Shown: piece by piece, positions 1-7,185 of the stretch
Numbering within the stretch: the stretch's first letter is position 1
How the letters are laid out: each line of letters begins with the position of its first letter
Assembly: GCA_049323455.1 (NCBI GenBank)
Contig: JBMONF010000028.1
Coordinates: 18,982-82,981, forward strand
Direction of reading: 5' to 3'
DNA from: Hypericibacter sp049323455
GTDB taxonomy: Bacteria > Pseudomonadota > Alphaproteobacteria > Dongiales > Dongiaceae
Length of the DNA stretch: 64,000 bases
Notes under the pieces: generated by a model
The model's input: the letters and a program-made list of their open reading frames with translations, nothing else
Told to the model about the DNA's origin: nothing
Database searches by the model: none
Translations under genes and position numbers: made by a program

Positions 1-1019
1 ATCGGCAGCCCGACCGAGCGCAGGAACGCGTCGAAAGCTCCCGCCAGTTCCCGGCCTATATCTTTTGCGGACCGGCCGGCGACCGGCACGCCCATGACGG
101 CCGCGACGGCGGCATGGCGCTCCGGCGAGACCTCGGCGTTCCAGCCGATGGCGGCGCGCAAGGCCAGGCCCACGGCACGACCGTGATGGACATGGCCGAT
201 GGCGCCCAGCGCATGGCCGACCGCGTGGCCCACGCCGGTGCCCGCATTGTCGATGCCGATGCCGGCCAGTGCCGCCGCGATCTGCAGGTGGCCGCGCGCG
301 TCGAGATCGTCCGGCACCTCGACCGCGCGCTTCAAGTTGCCGGCGATCAGTCGGATGGCCTGATGGCAAGTCGAATCGTTGAACGGATTGGCGCGCCGGA
401 TGGTGCAGGCCTCGATGGCATGAACCAGAGCGTCGACGCCGGTGGCCGCCGTGAGCGCGGCCGGCAAGCCGACGGTCAAGGTCGGGTCGAGCAGCGCCAG
501 ATCGGCCTTGAGCGCATCGCCCCAGCCCCACACCTTGTCGCCCTTGGCAGAGGTATAGACCGAGACGCGCGTCGTCTCTGAGCCCGTGCCGGCGGTGGTG
601 GGCACGCAGATGCGCGGCAAGCCCTTGGCGGGTAGCGGCTCCTTGGCGAGCGCATAGAACTCGGCCTCGCGCCCCTCGAGCGCGATCGCCGCCGCCATCT
701 TGGCGACGTCCAGCGTCGAGCCGCCGCCCAGCGCTACCAAGATCCTGGCGTCCGCCTTGCGTGCGGCCTCGGCGCAGGCGTCGATCTGGCTCGCCAACGG
801 ATCGCTGCGGATGTCGCTGAACCGTGTCACCTTGCTGCCGCCCTTGGCCAGCGCCGCTTCGACCCGATCGGCCAGCCTCGGCAGGGCCGGGTCGGCCGCA
901 AGCAGGACCGCTGCGCCAGCGCCCGCCAACCTCTCGACGTCACCGGCGATCTTCTCGATGCGACCGACCCCGAAGGCGACGGCGGTGGTGGGGCCGAAAG
1001 AGAAAGAACCGATGGTCAT
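1..1019 (-). CDS. Iron-containing alcohol dehydrogenase (3' end outside window)
   Basis: Reads leftward from an ATG at 1017-1019 and runs off the left edge without a stop, so about 339 N-terminal and central residues are visible. The loop GGGSTLDVAK near residue 98 is the nucleotide-binding signature of the group III (iron) alcohol dehydrogenases. The second domain has the metal-ligand stretches TGVDALVHAIE and HAVGHALGAIGHVHHG, which supply the usual Asp and three His ligands. Members reduce aldehydes or keto acids (or the reverse) with NAD(P)H; maleylacetate reductase and lactaldehyde reductase belong to the same superfamily, and the substrate cannot be read from sequence. It is divergent from the enolase-superfamily gene at 1156, with 136 bases between the starts, so a shared regulatory region is possible. 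Family is secure, substrate unknown. Confidence 0.88.
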   Translation of the reverse strand, partial: MTIGSFSFGPTTAVAFGVGRIEKIAGDVERLAGAGAAVLLAADPALPRLADRVEAALAKGGSKVTRFSDIRSDPLASQIDACAEAARKADARILVALGGGSTLDVAKMAAAIALEGREAEFYALAKEPLPAKGLPRICVPTTAGTGSETTRVSVYTSAKGDKVWGWGDALKADLALLDPTLTVGLPAALTAATGVDALVHAIEACTIRRANPFNDSTCHQAIRLIAGNLKRAVEVPDDLDARGHLQIAAALAGIGIDNAGTGVGHAVGHALGAIGHVHHGRAVGLALRAAIGWNAEVSPERHAAVAAVMGVPVAGRSAKDIGRELAGAFDAFLRSVGLP

Positions 1020-1155
1020 GGGGCGGCAGTCCTCGCTGGCGGCAGGTGGGGCGAAAGCGGCGATAGATAGCCATAGCTTTCGCTTGAAGTCGCGGGCAAA
1101 TTGAGACGCCGCGCCGGCCAGGGCAAATCAAGTCTCTCGGGGGAGCCCTTCGGTC

Positions 1156-2262
1156 ATGAAGATCACCGCGATCCGCATCACCCGGCATCGCTTCAAGTTC
1201 GACCCGCCCTTCCATGCGAGCTGGGACACGCGGCCGCGCACCCATTGGGACGCCACCATCGTTCGGGTCGAGACCGATGAGGGCGTCACCGGCATCGGCT
1301 CGGGCGATCTCATGATCGGCTTTGCGGGCCACGAGGAGCTGTTCGTCGGCCAGGACCCGTTCGCCATCGAGCGGCACTATCGGGTCCTCGCCAACATCAA
1401 TTTCCATTACGGCCGTTGCTGGCCGCTCGACCTGGCGCTATGGGACCTGGCGGGAAAGCTCCTGGGCCAGCCCTGCTGGCGCCTCCTGGGCGGGCTCTCC
1501 AACAAGGTGCGGCTCTACGCCTCATCCGGCACGCTCAGAAAGCCGCCGCAACTGGCCGAAGTAGCGCGCGCCTTCCTCGCGCAGGGTTTTCCGGCCATGA
1601 AGATCCGCTTCCATCGCGGCGACTGGCGCGAGGACATCGCGGCCTTGGCCGCCGTGCGCAAGGAAGTCGGCGACAAGCTCGCCCTGATGGTCGACTGCAA
1701 TCAGGGCTGGCGCATGCCCTGGGACACGGCCCAGCCCTGGTCCCTCAAGGACGCGCTCGAGGTCGCGCGCCGGCTCGAGGCGCTCGACGTCTATTGGATG
1801 GAGGAGCCGCTCCACCGCGGCGATTATGACGGCATGGCGGCGCTCCGGCAGGCGGCGCGCATCCGCATCGCCGGCGGCGAGATGACGCGCGAGCTGCACG
1901 AGTTCCGCACGCTGATCCAGCGCGGCTGCCTCGACGTGCTGCAGCCCGACGTGGCGCTGGTCGGCGGCATCACCGGCTTGCGCCACGTCGGCCAGATGGC
2001 GCTCGAGCACAATCTGGTCTTCACGCCGCATACCTGGACCAACGGCATCGGCGTCATCGCCAACGCGCATCTGGTGGCGGGTGCCACCGGCACGCCTTTC
2101 CTCGAGTTCCCCTACGATCCGCCGGAATGGGGCCTCGACCGGCGCGACTATATGCTGGCCGAGCCGGTCAAGGCCGAGAACGGCTGGCTGATGTTGTCGG
2201 ACAAGCCCGGCCTCGGTTTCGAGCTCGACGAGGACAGGCTCGAGGCGACCCGGCTCGATTGA
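1156..2262 (+). CDS. Mandelate racemase/muconate lactonizing enzyme family protein (enolase superfamily)
   Basis: A 368-residue enolase-superfamily enzyme of the usual length. The N-terminal capping domain is followed by a barrel with the expected catalytic series: Lys in AMKIRFHR near residue 150, the metal ligands Asp in DCNQGW (about 178), Glu in EEPLHRGD (about 215) and Glu in GGEMTRE (about 240), and the His of TPHTW near 290. This Lys/His layout is that of mandelate racemase-type acid-sugar dehydratases and racemases, which abstract the proton next to a carboxylate with Mg2+ help. The exact sugar acid cannot be assigned. It is divergent from the iron alcohol dehydrogenase, so both may serve one catabolic route (inference). 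Downstream lies a palindromic repeat and the convergent marR gene. Confidence 0.87.
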   Translation: MKITAIRITRHRFKFDPPFHASWDTRPRTHWDATIVRVETDEGVTGIGSGDLMIGFAGHEELFVGQDPFAIERHYRVLANINFHYGRCWPLDLALWDLAGKLLGQPCWRLLGGLSNKVRLYASSGTLRKPPQLAEVARAFLAQGFPAMKIRFHRGDWREDIAALAAVRKEVGDKLALMVDCNQGWRMPWDTAQPWSLKDALEVARRLEALDVYWMEEPLHRGDYDGMAALRQAARIRIAGGEMTRELHEFRTLIQRGCLDVLQPDVALVGGITGLRHVGQMALEHNLVFTPHTWTNGIGVIANAHLVAGATGTPFLEFPYDPPEWGLDRRDYMLAEPVKAENGWLMLSDKPGLGFELDEDRLEATRLD

Positions 2263-2268
2263 GCAATC

Positions 2269-2370
2269 GTGACCTTCGTTCCGGCACGGAACCCATGAAC
2301 ACCGTCGGCGAAGATTCCGCACCGTCTGTGTTCATGGGTTCCCGCCTTCGCGGGAACGACCACAAATATC
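2269..2370. repeat. Palindromic intergenic repeat between convergent genes
   Basis: A perfect 14-bp inverted repeat, GAACCCATGAACAC at 2289-2302 and its complement at 2328-2341, encloses 25 bases. It continues into CGCCTTCGCGGGAACGAC. The outer bases CGTTCC and GGGAACG also pair. The element sits between two convergent genes, so it could act as a bidirectional transcription stop, although no U-run follows. The CGAAGGCGGGA-type core recalls the other intergenic repeats in this window (12825, 14060, 16953, 24043, 44768). Confidence 0.7.
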
Positions 2371-2421
2371 AGCAAATGCCCCGGCTTGAGGTCGAGCCAG
2401 CCCCCGCGGCCAACGCGACGC

Positions 2422-3009
2422 TCAGGCCGCTTCGTTCTGCTGCGGACGTGCGGCGAAGCTGATCTGGCTGTTCCAGAACCGCTCGAGCTTGATCAGCGCC
2501 TTGTTGACGCCGTCGAGCTGCGTCGGCTCGGCACCCATGCTCTGGACATGGCGCTCGTACATGCCGCGCATCTTGTCGCGCACGGCGAGCGCCTTGTCCG
2601 AGAGGCGGACATGCTGGCTGCGTCGATCGTGGCGCGAGCGCTCCTGGATCAGATAACCGTTCTCGACCATCTTCTTGACGTTGTAGGAGACGTTCGAGCC
2701 CAGGTAGTAGCCGCGCTGCGTCAACTCGCCGACCGTCAGCTCGTCGTCGCCGATGTTGAACAGGATCATGGCCTGCACGTTCGACAGGTCGCGAATACCC
2801 TGCCGGTCGAGTTCGACCTTGATGACCTCGAGACATTGCCGGTGCAGACGCTCGATCAATCCGATGGTGTTGAGATAGCCGGCGATCACGACACTTGCTC
2901 CTTCGCCCGAGAAAACCGAATCAGGACCGCGTAGGGCTACCATGCCGACGTTAAGCATTCCTTTACGCGGCTGACACGCCGACAAGGGTTTGCATTCCAA
3001 GTCGTTCAT
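2422..3009 (-). CDS. MarR-family winged-helix transcriptional regulator
   Basis: 195 residues from ATG 3009; in-frame ATGs about 17 and 22 codons later are alternative starts, and no strong Shine-Dalgarno decides between them. The core shows a dimerisation helix (YLNTIGLIERLHRQCLEVIK), a helix-turn-helix with recognition helix around SNVSYNVKKMVENGYL and a wing RSRHDRRSQHVRLSD, in the order of MarR proteins. It resembles the alphaproteobacterial LdtR-type regulators in its GYYLGSNVSYN segment, but that is from memory and not tested. It is divergent from the secreted DUF1036 protein at 3112 with about 100 bases between them, so it may control that gene or itself. Ligand unknown. Confidence 0.8.
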   Translation of the reverse strand: MNDLECKPLSACQPRKGMLNVGMVALRGPDSVFSGEGASVVIAGYLNTIGLIERLHRQCLEVIKVELDRQGIRDLSNVQAMILFNIGDDELTVGELTQRGYYLGSNVSYNVKKMVENGYLIQERSRHDRRSQHVRLSDKALAVRDKMRGMYERHVQSMGAEPTQLDGVNKALIKLERFWNSQISFAARPQQNEAA

Positions 3010-3111
3010 CTCTCGGCAATATTTTCGGCTAATCTGGGTATGATCGCCAGGGCGGGCGGGGCTGGTTGAGCTGCCGGACATGGGTGTCGGGCGCGTGAGG
3101 GCCAGGGGACG

Positions 3112-3555
3112 ATGAGGACGAAGGTGGCGGCAAGATGGCGGGTCCGCCTGGCTGTCGGCGTGGCGGCGGCGGTGACTACCGTCGTGGGCGTCGGCACGGC
3201 CGCCAAGGCGGACTTCAACGTCTGCAACAAGACGAAGGAAAGGGTGGCCGTCGCCCTCGGCTACCGTCAGCAGGGCGAGTGGTTCTCGCAAGGTTGGTGG
3301 AACCTCGAGCCGGGCCGCTGCCAGGCGGTCATCGCCGGCAAGCTGACCGAAACCAAATATTATCTCTATGCCGACGCCAAGGGCGGCAGTTGGTACATGG
3401 GCGGCCCCTACCGCTTCTGCGTCAAGAGCCAGGCTTTCAAGATCACCGGCAACGCGAATTGCGAAAGCCACGGCTCGCAGCGCCAGGGCTTCCGCGAGGT
3501 CAATGTCGGCAACAACTCGGCCTTCACCTACGAGATATACGAACCGGGGCAGTGA
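3112..3555 (+). CDS. Secreted DUF1036 domain protein
   Basis: 147 residues. Residues 1-33 form a Sec-type signal: basic MRTKVAARWRVR, a hydrophobic stretch, and a likely cleavage after AAKA. The mature part FNVCNKTKERVAVALGY, SQGWWNLEPGRC and YYLYADAKGGSW is the DUF1036 signature, a small cysteine-containing domain common in alphaproteobacteria and some cyanobacteria, of unknown molecular function. Cysteines near residues 37, 66, 104 and 119 could form two periplasmic disulfides. It is divergent from the marR-family gene. The start is set by the signal peptide that follows. Confidence 0.83.
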   Translation: MRTKVAARWRVRLAVGVAAAVTTVVGVGTAAKADFNVCNKTKERVAVALGYRQQGEWFSQGWWNLEPGRCQAVIAGKLTETKYYLYADAKGGSWYMGGPYRFCVKSQAFKITGNANCESHGSQRQGFREVNVGNNSAFTYEIYEPGQ

Positions 3556-3615
3556 AACCCGGGGCCAAGGCGCGCTGCCGGCAAGCGGCATCGCCCTGCA
3601 TGGCAGCGGCAGGCC

Positions 3616-3644
3616 TTGACAGCCGCGCCGCCGTTCCCCATAAC
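3616..3644 (+). promoter_or_regulatory. Strong sigma-70-type promoter of the metY leader
   Basis: TTGACA at 3616-3621, a 17-base spacer and CATAAC at 3639-3644 give a perfect -35 box and a 4/6 match -10 box at ideal spacing. The predicted start near 3651 coincides with the first base of the SAM-II aptamer, which supports both calls. Confidence 0.7.
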
Positions 3645-3650
3645 CATCCC

Positions 3651-3710
3651 AGCGCCGATTTGAGCCTCAGCTTGCGGGCGCGTTACAAATGCAGCTAAAG
3701 CGACGGGCTA
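3651..3710 (+). promoter_or_regulatory. SAM-II riboswitch aptamer (first of two)
   Basis: The sequence follows the SAM-II (metA motif) plan. Helix P1 is GCGCC (3652-3656) with GGCGC (3677-3681). The loop begins GATTTGAGCC and ends GCTTGC. The 3' joining strand is GTTACAAATGCAGCTAAAG. A pseudoknot is possible between AGCC (3663-3666) and GGCT (3706-3709). The conserved GATTTGA and GCTAAA blocks match the family as I know it. SAM binding closes the pseudoknot. Here the aptamer is followed after four bases by an intrinsic terminator, implying control by premature termination. An alternative pairing of GGGCG (3676-3680) with CGCCC (3717-3721) could serve as antiterminator. Downstream genes are osmC-like and metY, fitting methionine control. 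Confidence 0.82.
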
Positions 3711-3714
3711 GATG

Positions 3715-3746
3715 ACCGCCCCAGCTTCGCTGCGGCGGTTTTTTTT
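3715..3746 (+). terminator. Rho-independent terminator of the first SAM-II leader
   Basis: ACCGCC (3715-3720) pairs with GGCGGT (3734-3739). Inside it CAGC (3722-3725) pairs with GCTG (3729-3732) around a TTC loop. A run of eight T (3739-3746) follows. It lies directly behind the first SAM-II aptamer and ahead of the second, so it is more likely the riboswitch's expression platform than a plain terminator for the DUF1036 gene. Confidence 0.85.
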
Positions 3747-3804
3747 CGTTTGGGGCCCTTCCTGCCCCAAGGACTGGTCCACCCGGCCGGCATCGGCCAT
3801 CGGA

Positions 3805-3876
3805 CCCGCGGAGATTTGAGGGGCAGCTTGCGCCGCGACATCAAACGCTAAAGCGTCCGAGCAATTCGGAGCCCCA
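3805..3876 (+). promoter_or_regulatory. Second SAM-II-like riboswitch aptamer (long-loop variant)
   Basis: P1 is CGCGG (3807-3811) with CCGCG (3833-3837). The loop has GATTTGA (3813-3819), GGGGC (3820-3824) and GCTTGCG, and the 3' strand has ACATCAAACGCTAAAGCG. The pseudoknot would be GGGGC with GCCCC (3871-3875), five perfect pairs. Unlike the first copy, a small hairpin TCCGA-GCAAT-TCGGA (3856-3870) is inserted before the pseudoknot strand, as in the variants described as SAM-II long loops. The aptamer ends about 43 bases before the Shine-Dalgarno AAGGAGG of the osmC-like gene, and no terminator follows, so any control would be translational or through a different platform. Similarity to copy 1 in the conserved blocks is clear; function is inferred. 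Confidence 0.7.
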
Positions 3877-3930
3877 GGACGATCTTGGCCGACATCATGT
3901 TGGCCAACACCCCGTTGGAAGGAGGCCCGA

Positions 3931-4461
3931 ATGACCACGAGCTACAAAGACGGCTTCATCGCCACCCAGTCGCGGCTGCGCGACAAGCCGGCAACCGCGC
4001 TGCACACCTTCTCCGCCGCCACCCGCCAGACCGACGGGCTCTCGAGCGAGGCGCGGATCCGCAACTTCCATCTCGTGACCGACGAACCGCCGGCTTTGGG
4101 CGGCGCCGACCGCGGACCCGATCCGGCGGAGCTGCTGCTGGCCGCGCTGGGCGCCTCGCAAGAGGCCACCTACCGTCTTTATGCCGATACGCTGGGCATT
4201 CCGATCCGCAGCGTGTCGGTGAAACTCGAGGGGCGCATCGATCTGCGCGGCCTGTTCGCGGTGTCCGACGGTGTCAGGCCCGGCTTCAAGGACATCCGCG
4301 CGACCGTCACGATCGATAGCCCGGCTTCGGCCGAGGACATCGAGCGCCTCAAGGTCACGGTCGACCGACACTGCCCGGTGCTCGACAGCTTGCGCAACGT
4401 GACGCCGGTGCAGACCAGCCTCGATCTCGTCAACAGCGCGGTCAAGCCCGCGGCCGCATGA
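3931..4461 (+). CDS. OsmC-like protein lacking the peroxidatic cysteine position
   Basis: 176 residues, start set by AAGGAGG eight bases upstream of ATG. The fold motifs are those of OsmC/Ohr proteins: the DPAELLLAALGASQEAT central-helix region near residues 63-79 and a DRHCPVLDSL segment near residue 150. OsmC enzymes reduce organic peroxides with two active-site cysteines. Here the first is replaced (LAALGAS where LAACLA-like sequence is usual), while the second (HCPVL) is present, so classical peroxidase activity is doubtful. It lies behind two SAM-II aptamers and 71 bases ahead of metY, an arrangement that ties it to methionine or sulfur metabolism instead of peroxide stress. Role unknown; a sulfur-transfer or thiol-related function would be speculation. 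Confidence 0.82.
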   Translation: MTTSYKDGFIATQSRLRDKPATALHTFSAATRQTDGLSSEARIRNFHLVTDEPPALGGADRGPDPAELLLAALGASQEATYRLYADTLGIPIRSVSVKLEGRIDLRGLFAVSDGVRPGFKDIRATVTIDSPASAEDIERLKVTVDRHCPVLDSLRNVTPVQTSLDLVNSAVKPAAA

Positions 4462-4532
4462 CGCGATCGACCGATCCGCATCCTTTTTCGAAGTTCCGCC
4501 GTTTCTCAAAAAATCGCTAGGGAAGCACGACC

Positions 4533-5849
4533 ATGCCGCTCAAGAGCAAGCACCCGGAAACCATCGTGTTGCACGCGGGCTATCGCAGCGACAGCGCCAC
4601 GAACGCGGTGGCGGTGCCGATTTATCAGACCACTTCCTATCAGTTCCACCACACCGAGCACGCCGCGAACCTGTTCGCTCTCAAGGAGCTCGGCAACATC
4701 TACACCCGCATCATGAACCCGACCTGCGCGGTCTTGGAAGAGCGGCTGACCGCGCTCGAGGGCGGCGCGGCGGCGCTGGCTCTGTCCTCAGGCCAGGCGG
4801 CCTCGGCCTTCGCGATCCAGAACATCGCCAGGGCCGGCGACAACGTGGTGAGCTCGACCGACCTCTATGGCGGCACCTGGAACCTGTTCGCCAACACGCT
4901 CAAGGACCAAGGCATCGAGGTACGCTTCGTCGATCCGGCCGATCCGGAGAATTTCGCCCGCGCCACCGACGCCAAGACGCGCGCCTACTACGCCGAGACC
5001 CTGCCCAATCCGAAGCTCGCGGTGTTCCCGATCAAGGAGGTGGCCGACATCGGCCGGGCGTTCGGCGTGCCGCTCATCGTCGACAACACGGCGGCGCCGA
5101 TCCTGTGCAGACCGTTCGACCACGGGGCGGCGATCATCGTCTATTCGACGACCAAATATATAGGCGGCCACGGCACCTCGATCGGCGGCGTCATCATCGA
5201 CGGGGGCAATTTCGACTGGGAGAAGCACGCGGACCGCTTCCCGGGCCTCAACCAGCCGGACCCCAGCTATCACGGCGCGGTCTGGACCGAGGCGGTGAAG
5301 CCCTTGGGACCGATCGCCTACATCATCAAGGCGCGCGTCACGCTGCTGCGCGACCTGGGCGCGGCCATGAGCCCCTTCAACGCCTTCCTCTTCATCCAGG
5401 GGCTCGAGACGCTGCCGCTGCGCATGCGCCAGCACTGCGAGAACGCGATCAAGGTGGCCGATTGGCTCAAGGGCCATCCCGCGGTGACGAAGGTCATTTT
5501 CCCGCGCTTCCAGACGGGCGAGCTCAAACGGCGCGCCGACACCTACCTCAAGGGCGGCTATGGCGCGCTCGTGGGCTTCGAGCTCGAGGGCGGCAGGGAG
5601 GCGGGCCGCAAATTCATCGACGCGCTCCAGCTCTTCTACCACGTGGCCAATCTCGGTGATGCGCGCAGCCTTGCCATCCATCCGGCCACGACGACGCACT
5701 CGCAACTCTCGCCCGAGGAGCAGCTCGCGACCGGCGTCTCGGAGAGCTATGTGCGCCTCTCGCTCGGGCTCGAGCATATCGACGACATCATCGCCGACCT
5801 CGACCAGGCCCTGGCGGCGGCGACCGGCGTCAGGCGCGCGGCCGAGTAG
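4533..5849 (+). CDS. metY: O-acetylhomoserine sulfhydrylase (O-acetylhomoserine aminocarboxypropyltransferase)
   Basis: 438 residues, the normal length for MetY. PLP enzyme of the Cys/Met metabolism fold-type I family. It has the N-terminal ETIVLHAGY and VPIYQTTSYQF, the cofactor region SSGQAASAFAI, the VDNTAAPILCRPF strand and the PLP-binding Lys near residue 207 in YSTTKYIGGHGT. MetY makes homocysteine from O-acetylhomoserine and sulfide (or methanethiol to methionine). The longer loop with GGNFDWEKHADRFPG (about 225-240) is typical of MetY instead of MetZ or cystathionine enzymes. It is second in an operon with the osmC-like gene under tandem SAM-II aptamers, which is the expected feedback for methionine synthesis. 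Weak Shine-Dalgarno (AGGGAAG) 8 bases before ATG. Confidence 0.92.
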   Translation: MPLKSKHPETIVLHAGYRSDSATNAVAVPIYQTTSYQFHHTEHAANLFALKELGNIYTRIMNPTCAVLEERLTALEGGAAALALSSGQAASAFAIQNIARAGDNVVSSTDLYGGTWNLFANTLKDQGIEVRFVDPADPENFARATDAKTRAYYAETLPNPKLAVFPIKEVADIGRAFGVPLIVDNTAAPILCRPFDHGAAIIVYSTTKYIGGHGTSIGGVIIDGGNFDWEKHADRFPGLNQPDPSYHGAVWTEAVKPLGPIAYIIKARVTLLRDLGAAMSPFNAFLFIQGLETLPLRMRQHCENAIKVADWLKGHPAVTKVIFPRFQTGELKRRADTYLKGGYGALVGFELEGGREAGRKFIDALQLFYHVANLGDARSLAIHPATTTHSQLSPEEQLATGVSESYVRLSLGLEHIDDIIADLDQALAAATGVRRAAE

Positions 5850-6175
5850 GCGCTCCTGCCATAACCGCCGTTCTCGCGGCCGTCGACGGGCCCGTCGACG
5901 GCCGGCGGGGGAGATCGTCCCGATGCCGCTTTCCTGGCTCCGCGTCTCCACGGTCATTCCGCTCTCGTCGTCGGACGAGGCAGAAAGAGACGCCGTCGCG
6001 ACGGAAGCCGCACCTTGCGTCCTCTTCGAGGTGTTGGTCCAAGGCTACGATCCTCTCGGCTTTCGGCCCGATGGCTCGGCCGCGCAAGATTCGGATGGCG
6101 GACGGCAGGCTGCAGGTCAAAGCAGGGCGGCAAAACGGAGCTGGCCGTGACCGCAAATCCGAGGACGTTTGCATC
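5850..6175. other. Intergenic gap with a 28-bp perfect palindrome
   Basis: No gene is supported in these 326 bases on either strand. The only strong structure is an uninterrupted 28-bp palindrome at 5877-5904, half-site CGGCCGTCGACGGG, which can form a 14-bp cruciform or hairpin with no loop. It follows metY by 27 bases. No U-run follows, so an intrinsic terminator is not certain; a protein-binding site is equally possible. A smaller hairpin CTCGTC-GTCG-GACGAG lies near 5962-5977. Confidence 0.6.
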
Positions 6176-7165
6176 GTGAGCGCCGCACCCCCGGCGGCCA
6201 CGGTGCAGCATATGTCCGCCGTGGAATGGGTCCTGCTCGGCAGCCTGTCGCTGCTCTGGGGCGGCTCCTTCTTCTTCAACCGCGTCCTGGTCGTGGAGCT
6301 GCAGCCCTTCACCGTCGTGTGGGGCCGCGTGGCGCTGGCGGCGCTCGCCCTCCTCACCGTGGTGCGCTTCAGCGGCTACCGGATGCCGCGCTCGTGGCAG
6401 GCCTGGGGCGCTTTCTTCGCCATGGGCCTGCTCAACAACCTGATCCCCTTCAGCCTCATCACCTGGGGTCAGACCGAGATCGCCAGCAGCCTCGCCGCGA
6501 TCCTCAACGCGACCACGCCGCTCTTCACCGCCGTGCTCGCCCATGCGTTGACGCGCGACGAACGCGAGCGGCTGACGGCGCGCCGCATGGCCGGTGTACT
6601 GATGGGGCTCATCGGCGTGGTGCTGATCGTGGGCCCTGCCGCGCTCGGCGGCCTCGGGCTCAACCTGCTGGCCCAGCTCGCCATCCTCGGCGCGGCCCTC
6701 TCTTACGGCTTCGCCAACATCCACGGCCGGCGTTTCCGCGCCATGGGCATCCCGCCGCTGGTGGCCGCCACCGGGCAGGTCTGCGCCACCGCCGTCATGG
6801 CGCTCCCGCTCGTGCTCTTCATCGACCGGCCTTGGGCGCTGCCAGCGGTGCCGGCGCTTCAGACCTGGGCGGCGCTCGCGGGCCTTGCCTTCCTCAGCAC
6901 GGCGCTCGCCTACCTGATCTTCTTTCGCATCCTCGCCGGCGCCGGCGCGGTCAACGTGGCGCTGGTGACGCTGCTGGTCCCAGCGAGCGCGCTGCTGCTG
7001 GGCGCGGCCGTTTTCGGCGAGCGGCTCGACGCCCGCCAGATCGCGGGCATGGCGACGATCCTTGCCGGTCTCGTCGTCATCGACGGAAGGTTGCCAGCCG
7101 CCGCGGCCGCGCGGCTTCGGGGAGGCAGGAACCGCAGCGCCTCGGCTCAACGCTGCCCGGACTAA
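6176..7165 (+). CDS. EamA-family (DMT) inner-membrane transporter
   Basis: About 329 residues with ten hydrophobic segments in two EamA repeats: LLGSLSLLWGGSFFFNRV starts the first, LLAQLAILGAALSYGFANI the second, and FLSTALAYLIFFRILAGAG is the characteristic penultimate helix. The family exports or imports amino acids, nucleosides or other metabolites; the substrate is not predictable. I chose the GTG at 6176 because GAGG lies about ten bases upstream. An in-frame ATG at 6212 would remove a short polar leader, and an ATG at 6071 has no ribosome site. It converges on the GMC oxidoreductase gene with 20 bases between the stops. Confidence 0.85.
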   Translation: MSAAPPAATVQHMSAVEWVLLGSLSLLWGGSFFFNRVLVVELQPFTVVWGRVALAALALLTVVRFSGYRMPRSWQAWGAFFAMGLLNNLIPFSLITWGQTEIASSLAAILNATTPLFTAVLAHALTRDERERLTARRMAGVLMGLIGVVLIVGPAALGGLGLNLLAQLAILGAALSYGFANIHGRRFRAMGIPPLVAATGQVCATAVMALPLVLFIDRPWALPAVPALQTWAALAGLAFLSTALAYLIFFRILAGAGAVNVALVTLLVPASALLLGAAVFGERLDARQIAGMATILAGLVVIDGRLPAAAAARLRGGRNRSASAQRCPD

Positions 7166-7185
7166 CGACGCACCGGCTTCGAGCT

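Noticed and set aside
3651..3746. A 96-nt small RNA with its own promoter and terminator
   Set aside because: The sequence between promoter and terminator matches the SAM-II aptamer block by block, so it is better explained as a riboswitch-attenuated leader. A short terminated transcript will still accumulate when SAM is high.
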